DNA from: JAXLSZ01 sp046330315 | GTDB taxonomy: Bacteria > Actinomycetota > Thermoleophilia > Solirubrobacterales > 70-9 | Assembly: GCA_046330315.1 (NCBI GenBank) | Contig: JAXLSZ010000004.1 | Location: 310,001-374,000 of the forward strand | Reading direction: 5' to 3' | Length of the DNA: 64,000 nucleotides | Shown here: in pieces, positions 60,096-64,000 of the stretch | Layout: each line of letters begins with the position of its first letter | Numbering within the stretch: position 1 is the first letter of the stretch | Position numbers and translations under genes: made by a program | Notes under the pieces: generated by a model | The model's database searches: none | Told to the model about the DNA's origin: nothing | The model's input: the letters and a program-made list of their open reading frames with translations, nothing else

Positions 60096-61058
60096 ATGGC
60101 GATCGCAGTAGGCCATCAGCCTCCGGCGCCGGCCGGGGTGCCGGTTCAGCGCTTCGAGGGCCTGGTCCTCGACTTCCTCTCCTACCTCGAGCTCGAGCGC
60201 GGGCTCTCCCGCAACACCCTGAACGCCTACCGCACCGACCTTCTCCAGTACGGCGAGTTCCTGGAGAAGCGCGGGGTCGACGCGCTCGCGGCGCGGCCCG
60301 CGGACGTCGCCGATTTCCTTGCCGACCTTGCCACCGGCAATGGCCGCCCGGCGTGCTCGGCTTCGACCATCCACCGCAAGGCCGCCTGCCTTCGCTCCTT
60401 CTACAAGCACCTTCGCCGCGAGGAGCTAATCGGCGAGGACCCGACGGCGGCGCTGAGCGCCCCCCGACGGGCCAAGAAGCTTCCCCAGGTCCTCAACTAC
60501 GCCGAGGTGCAGCGCCTGCTCGCCTCGCCGCGAGGGGACGAGCCGACCGTGCTGCGCGACCGCGCCCTGCTGGAGGTGATGTACGCCTGCGGGCTGCGGG
60601 CCTCGGAGACGATCGGGCTGGAGGTCTCCGACGTGGACCTGCGACAGGGATTCCTGCGGGCACGCGGCAAGGGCTCGAAGGAGCGGCTAGTCCCGCTTGG
60701 CCGCCAGGCGATCGCCGCGATCAACGCCTACCTCCGCGCCGGACGCCCGAAGCTGGTCGGCTCCGGCGCCGAGCGCAAGCTGTTCGTCAACTTCCGCGGC
60801 GGCGCGCTGACCCGCCAGGGCCTCTACAAGATCGTTCAGCGCCACGCGCGCCAGGCAGGGCTAGGCGGGAGGATGAGCCCGCACACGCTGCGCCACAGTT
60901 TCGCCACCCATCTGCTGGCCGGGGGCTGCGACCTGCGCGCCGTGCAGGAGATGCTCGGCCACGCCGACGTCTCCACGACCCAGATCTACACCCACCTCTC
61001 CGGCGAGCAGCTGAAGGAGGTCTACTTCCGCGCCCACCCGCGGGCCGTGGCGCGCTAG
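60096..61058 (+). CDS. xerD: Tyrosine recombinase XerD
   Basis: 320 residues. N-terminal SAM-like domain (FLSYLELERGLSRNTLNAYR, CLRSFYKHLRREELIGEDPT) and catalytic domain with Arg in ACGLRASETIGL, Lys in RGKGSKERLVPLG, HTLRHSFATHLL, GHADVSTTQIYTH (His and Tyr nucleophile). Resolves chromosome dimers at dif with XerC. Length and sequence are those of the housekeeping enzyme, unlike the element integrase at 10455. ATG 60096 gives the usual short N-terminus. Confidence 0.92.
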   Translation: MAIAVGHQPPAPAGVPVQRFEGLVLDFLSYLELERGLSRNTLNAYRTDLLQYGEFLEKRGVDALAARPADVADFLADLATGNGRPACSASTIHRKAACLRSFYKHLRREELIGEDPTAALSAPRRAKKLPQVLNYAEVQRLLASPRGDEPTVLRDRALLEVMYACGLRASETIGLEVSDVDLRQGFLRARGKGSKERLVPLGRQAIAAINAYLRAGRPKLVGSGAERKLFVNFRGGALTRQGLYKIVQRHARQAGLGGRMSPHTLRHSFATHLLAGGCDLRAVQEMLGHADVSTTQIYTHLSGEQLKEVYFRAHPRAVAR

Positions 61059-61169
61059 CCATCGGGCCGGCGGTCAGCCCCGGGTGCCGGGCATCGCGCG
61101 CGGGCCGGTCACCGGCCCGGGTGCCGGGCACCTCGGGCCGGGGCGGATTGCCGGCAGGCCGGCTCCTGC

Positions 61170-61175
61170 CAGAAT
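61170..61175 (+). promoter_or_regulatory. -10 box of mutM with a possible -35
   Basis: CAGAAT, 6 nt before ATG 61182, with TTGCCG at 61148-61153 (16-bp spacer), one of the few convincing -35 boxes here. Confidence 0.5.
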
Positions 61176-61181
61176 CGGGCG

Positions 61182-62114
61182 ATGCCGGAGTTGCCTGAGG
61201 TCGAGACGATCCGCCGCCAGCTCGAGCCCGAGCTCGCCGGGCGGCGCATCGAGAGGCTGGAGGTGCTCGACGCGCGCTGGTCCCGCCCGGAGCCGCCGGC
61301 GGCGCTGGAATCTGCGGTGAGCGGGCGGCGCATCCGCGCGATCGGCCGCCGCGGCAAGTACCTGCTGGTGGAGCTGGACGGCGGCCGGACGCTGGTCATG
61401 CACCTGCGGATGACCGGCAACCTTCTGCTCGCCGGCGGCGAGGATGGCGGGCGGGTCCCCGGCGACCGGCGGATCTACCGCCCCTCCGGGGAGGAGCGCC
61501 ACCTGCGCGCCCGCTTCACGCTCGACGACGGGCGCGAGCTGTGGTTCACCGACGCCAGGCGGTTCGGCGAGGGTTTCCTGGTCGACCGCGCCGGGCTTGC
61601 CGAGCGCTTCCGGGGTCGCCTCGGCGTCGAGCCCCTCTCCGAGGAGTTCACCCCGCGGGTGATCGCCGAGCACGCCGCGGGGCGCACGGCGCCGCTGAAA
61701 TCGTTCCTGCTCGACCAGTCGGGGGTGGCCGGCCTGGGGAACATCTACGCGGACGAGGCGCTCTTCCGCGCCCGCCTTCACCCTCTCTCGCCGGCCGGCT
61801 CGATGAGACCCGAGCACCACGCGGCGCTGTGCGAGGCCATCGTCGAGACACTGGAGGCGGGGATCGCCGGGGGCGGCGCCTCGATCGACGACTACCGCGA
61901 CTCCCGCGGCGAGCGCGGGACAGTCCAGGAGGAGTTCCTCGTCCACATCCGCGAGGGCAAGCCCTGCTTCGCCTGCGGGGAGCCGATCCGCCGCGTCGTG
62001 GTGGCGGGCCGCTCGACCTATTTCTGCCCCTCCTGCCAGGTGCGGCTGCGGCGGCGCAGGAAGGCGGTTCGCGCGGCCCGGACCACACGGGAGCGCAGGG
62101 GGGCCGGTGCCTGA
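61182..62114 (+). CDS. mutM: Formamidopyrimidine-DNA glycosylase
   Basis: 310 residues. MPELPEVETIRRQLEPEL carries the catalytic Pro2 and Glu3; RRGKYLLVELD holds the conserved Lys; GLGNIYADEALFRARLHP is the H2TH region; the C-terminal zinc finger CFACGEPIRRVVVAGRSTYF-CPSC is complete. Removes 8-oxoguanine. A Gly/Arg insertion (about 85-105) follows LLLAGGEDGG. The basic tail extends about 25 residues past the zinc finger. Overlaps the next gene's GTG by 8 nt. Confidence 0.95.
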   Translation: MPELPEVETIRRQLEPELAGRRIERLEVLDARWSRPEPPAALESAVSGRRIRAIGRRGKYLLVELDGGRTLVMHLRMTGNLLLAGGEDGGRVPGDRRIYRPSGEERHLRARFTLDDGRELWFTDARRFGEGFLVDRAGLAERFRGRLGVEPLSEEFTPRVIAEHAAGRTAPLKSFLLDQSGVAGLGNIYADEALFRARLHPLSPAGSMRPEHHAALCEAIVETLEAGIAGGGASIDDYRDSRGERGTVQEEFLVHIREGKPCFACGEPIRRVVVAGRSTYFCPSCQVRLRRRRKAVRAARTTRERRGAGA

Positions 62115-63048
62115 GCGAGCCGTGCTGCCGGAGGGGTTCTCGGTCGGCCATTGGACCGACGAGGACGCCCAGACCGGCTGCACGGTGGTGATCCCGCCGC
62201 CCGGCAGCCGCTGCGGGGTCGACGTCAGGGGAGGGGGGCCAGGGACCCGCGAGACCGAGGTGGTGGGGTCGCACGCCGGCCCCCACGAGGCCAGCGCCGT
62301 CCTGCTCTCGGGGGGCAGCGCCTTCGGCCTGGCTGCCGCCGACGGGGTGGCCGCCTGGCTGGAGGAGCACGGCCGGGGCCACCCCACGCCGGGCGGGCGG
62401 GTGCCGATCGTCCCCGCCGCGGTGATCTATGACCTCGCCGTGGGGAGCGGTTCGGTGCGTCCCGGCCCGGCGCAGGGGCGGGCGGCGTGTGAGGGAGCCC
62501 GCGCCGAAGCGCCCCAGAGGGGCGCGGTCGGGGCCGGGGCCGGGGCGGCGGTCGGGAAGATCTTCGGGCGGGAACGGGCACACCGCGCCGGGGTCGGGAT
62601 CGCCTCCGCGCTGACCGGCCAGGGTGAAACGATCGCGGCCCTGGCCGTGGTCAACTCGTTCGGTGACGTGATCGCCGAGGACGGGTCGCTGCTCGGCGCC
62701 GCGCGCGACGAGGCCGGCCGCCCGGTCTCGACCGCCGAGACGATCGCCGCGATGGCGAGGCCACCGGATTGGACCGCGATCGAAGAGCGCAACACGACGC
62801 TCGTCTGCCTGATGACCGACGTCCCCCTGGACCGCGCCGCCTGCCATCGGACAGCCCGGATGGCGAGTGCCGGCGTGGCCCGCGCGGTCGCGCCCGTGTT
62901 CTCCGACATCGACGGGGACGTCGTCTTCTGCCTGTCCTCGGGAGCCCTCTCGGGGGCCGCCGAGACGGACCGCTTCACCGCGCTGTGCGCGGGTACCCTC
63001 GCGGCGGAGGTCACGGCCGCGGCGATCCGCGACTCCCTCGTCACCTGA
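62107..63048 (+). CDS. P1-family (DmpA/NylC-like) self-processing hydrolase
   Basis: 313 residues. SVGHWTDEDAQTGCTVVIPP, then VLLSGGSAFGLAAADGVAAW and the cleavage region EERNTTLVCLMTDVPLDRA, where family members cut themselves before a Thr that becomes the N-terminal nucleophile. The family includes D-aminopeptidase DmpA, beta-peptidyl aminopeptidases and nylon oligomer hydrolase NylC. Natural substrate unknown. GTG 62107 overlaps the mutM end. Confidence 0.88.
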   Translation: MPERAVLPEGFSVGHWTDEDAQTGCTVVIPPPGSRCGVDVRGGGPGTRETEVVGSHAGPHEASAVLLSGGSAFGLAAADGVAAWLEEHGRGHPTPGGRVPIVPAAVIYDLAVGSGSVRPGPAQGRAACEGARAEAPQRGAVGAGAGAAVGKIFGRERAHRAGVGIASALTGQGETIAALAVVNSFGDVIAEDGSLLGAARDEAGRPVSTAETIAAMARPPDWTAIEERNTTLVCLMTDVPLDRAACHRTARMASAGVARAVAPVFSDIDGDVVFCLSSGALSGAAETDRFTALCAGTLAAEVTAAAIRDSLVT

Positions 63049-63080
63049 GACGCCGATCCGTGACCCTTTGCCCCATCCCA

Positions 63081-63133
63081 CGGACGTGGGACCTCCAGAC
63101 CCTGCATATCAACGCCTGGAGGTCCCACGTCCG
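63081..63133. repeat. Second copy of the GTGGGACCTC palindrome
   Basis: CGGACGTGGGACCTCCAG (63081-63098) and CTGGAGGTCCCACGTCCG (63116-63133) form a perfect 18-bp inverted repeat with a 17-nt loop. It shares the arm core ACGTGGGACCT with 59801-59933. It ends 27 bp before recO. Confidence 0.85.
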
Positions 63134-63160
63134 GTGGGGGGGTCAACGTGGGGGGGGTCG

Positions 63161-63877
63161 ATGGCCGGCAAGGTAAAAACGGAGGCGGTGGTGCTGCGCA
63201 GCATCCGCTACGGGGAGGCGGACCGGATCCTGCATCTCTACTCGGCGGACCGGGGCAGGATCGGGGCGATCGCCAAGGGGGCCCGCCGCCCCCGATCGAG
63301 GTTCGGCGGGCGCCTCGAGCCCTTCTTTCGGCTCGACCTGGTCCTCCACCAAGGCCGCGGGGACCTGGCGACCGTCACCTCGGCGGCAACCGTGGACCCC
63401 TACCCGCGCCTGCGCTCCAGCGGCGATGCCCTGACCGCGGCCGCCAGGGCCTGTGACGCCGTGCTTCGCCTGCTCGACTCGGTCGAGCCCAACCCGGCCG
63501 CCTACAACCTGCTCTGCCGCTACCTGGCGATGCTCGACGACCCGGCCGCCCCGGCGGGCCTCGAGACGGCGATCGCCTTCCGGCTGAAGCTGGCGCTTGC
63601 CGCGGGGTTCTCCCCGGAGCTTGCCTCGTGCGCCCGCTGCGGCGAGGCCGACCACCTGACCGGGTTCTCCGGCGCGGCGGGGGGCGTGGTCTGCAGCGGC
63701 TGCGAGCGCGGCTCCTTCCCGCTCTCCCCGGAGGCGCACCGGTTCATGGTCGAAGCGCTCGGCAGGCCGCTGTCCGGCGTGCCGTCCGCCTCCGAGCCGG
63801 CCCTTCGCCAGGTCGACCGCGCGGTCTCGGAGACACTCGAGCACCACGCACACGTGCGACTGCGAGCGGCCGCCTGA
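63161..63877 (+). CDS. recO: DNA repair protein RecO
   Basis: 238 residues. N-terminal OB fold (KTEAVVLRSIRYGEADRILH, GARRPRSRFGGRLEPFFRLD) and helical domain with a four-Cys zinc site: CARCGEADHL and VVCSGCERGSF. Loads RecA with RecF/RecR. ATG 63161 is preceded by a run of G that can serve as ribosome-binding site. Confidence 0.92.
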   Translation: MAGKVKTEAVVLRSIRYGEADRILHLYSADRGRIGAIAKGARRPRSRFGGRLEPFFRLDLVLHQGRGDLATVTSAATVDPYPRLRSSGDALTAAARACDAVLRLLDSVEPNPAAYNLLCRYLAMLDDPAAPAGLETAIAFRLKLALAAGFSPELASCARCGEADHLTGFSGAAGGVVCSGCERGSFPLSPEAHRFMVEALGRPLSGVPSASEPALRQVDRAVSETLEHHAHVRLRAAA

Positions 63878-63926
63878 GCGCCGTCGGGGGCGCCGCCCGG
63901 CTCTAGAATCGCCTCGGGAGCAGAGA

Positions 63927-64000
63927 TTGAGCGCGTCCAGCACCGAGACCCGATACGTCTACGACTTCTCGGAGGGGTCCCGCGAGATGCGGGATCTGCT
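63927..64000 (+). CDS. ppdK: Pyruvate phosphate dikinase, N-terminal fragment (runs off window)
   Basis: Only 24 codons are seen: MSASSTETRYVYDFSEGSRE and MRDLL. The YVYDFSEG....M.DLL pattern is the N-terminus of PPDK (ATP-binding domain), which normally continues into GGKGANLAEM. TTG 63927 has a GGGAG ribosome-binding site 6 nt upstream. The enzyme interconverts pyruvate and PEP. Confidence 0.8.
   Translation, partial: MSASSTETRYVYDFSEGSREMRDL

Overview
The window is a piece of a very GC-rich (about 70 percent by eye) bacterial chromosome. Gene order and content point to Actinomycetota, most likely class Thermoleophilia (Solirubrobacterales and relatives); the phylum is well supported, the class is inference. 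Two blocks follow conserved actinobacterial order: MBL hydrolase-hisS-aspS-mnmA-alaS-ruvX-mltG-aroE-aroC-aroK/aroB-aroQ-pepQ-efp-nusB (compare M. tuberculosis Rv2581c to Rv2533c) and tlyA-nadK-recN-steA-steB/mctB-pyrG-NUDIX-xerD (compare Rv1694 to Rv1701).

Layout. 1-10115: a cut-off HNH-type restriction endonuclease, a heterodimeric ABC exporter, a stand-alone cyclic-nucleotide-binding protein, two paralogous secreted proteins with three Cys-bounded repeats each, and two TolB-like propeller proteins. 10272-17514: a 7.2-kb integrative element in the 3' half of an elongator-type tRNA-Met gene, bounded by a perfect 47-bp direct repeat. It carries a tyrosine integrase, a nucleotidyltransferase/HEPN-like toxin-antitoxin pair, an excisionase-type HTH protein, wreckage of a type I restriction system, an AlbA_2 (Schlafen-type) protein and a pRiA4b ORF-3 family protein. 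17585-46162: core metabolism and translation, namely aminopeptidase and formiminotransferase, hisS, aspS, a probable 6S RNA, mnmA fused to an IscU-like domain, alaS, ruvX, mltG, the shikimate genes, proteases, a ParE toxin-antitoxin pair, a secreted PHP-domain protein, a repeat-bounded AbiEi/DUF559 gene, efp, nusB, a prenyl synthase and dxs. 46429-64000: tlyA, nadK, an MFS exporter, recN, steA/steB, a PNPT-like membrane enzyme, pyrG, an M20 peptidase, a DUF3866 protein, NUDIX, xerD, mutM, a P1 peptidase, recO and the start of ppdK.

Signals running across the window. Most first genes of transcription units have a TANNNT -10 box only 6 to 9 nt before the start codon, so leaderless transcription looks like the rule; genes inside operons overlap by ATGA or GTGA. 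Intergenic DNA is rich in tandem arrays and long perfect palindromes.

The most unusual structure is at 59153-59272. The ribosome-binding site and start codon of the NUDIX gene are repeated five times with a 29-bp period. Each extra copy opens a ten-codon minigene whose stop overlaps the next start, so four minigenes run in a chain into the NUDIX start. A second 29-bp duplication with the same logic precedes the DUF3866 gene at 58022.
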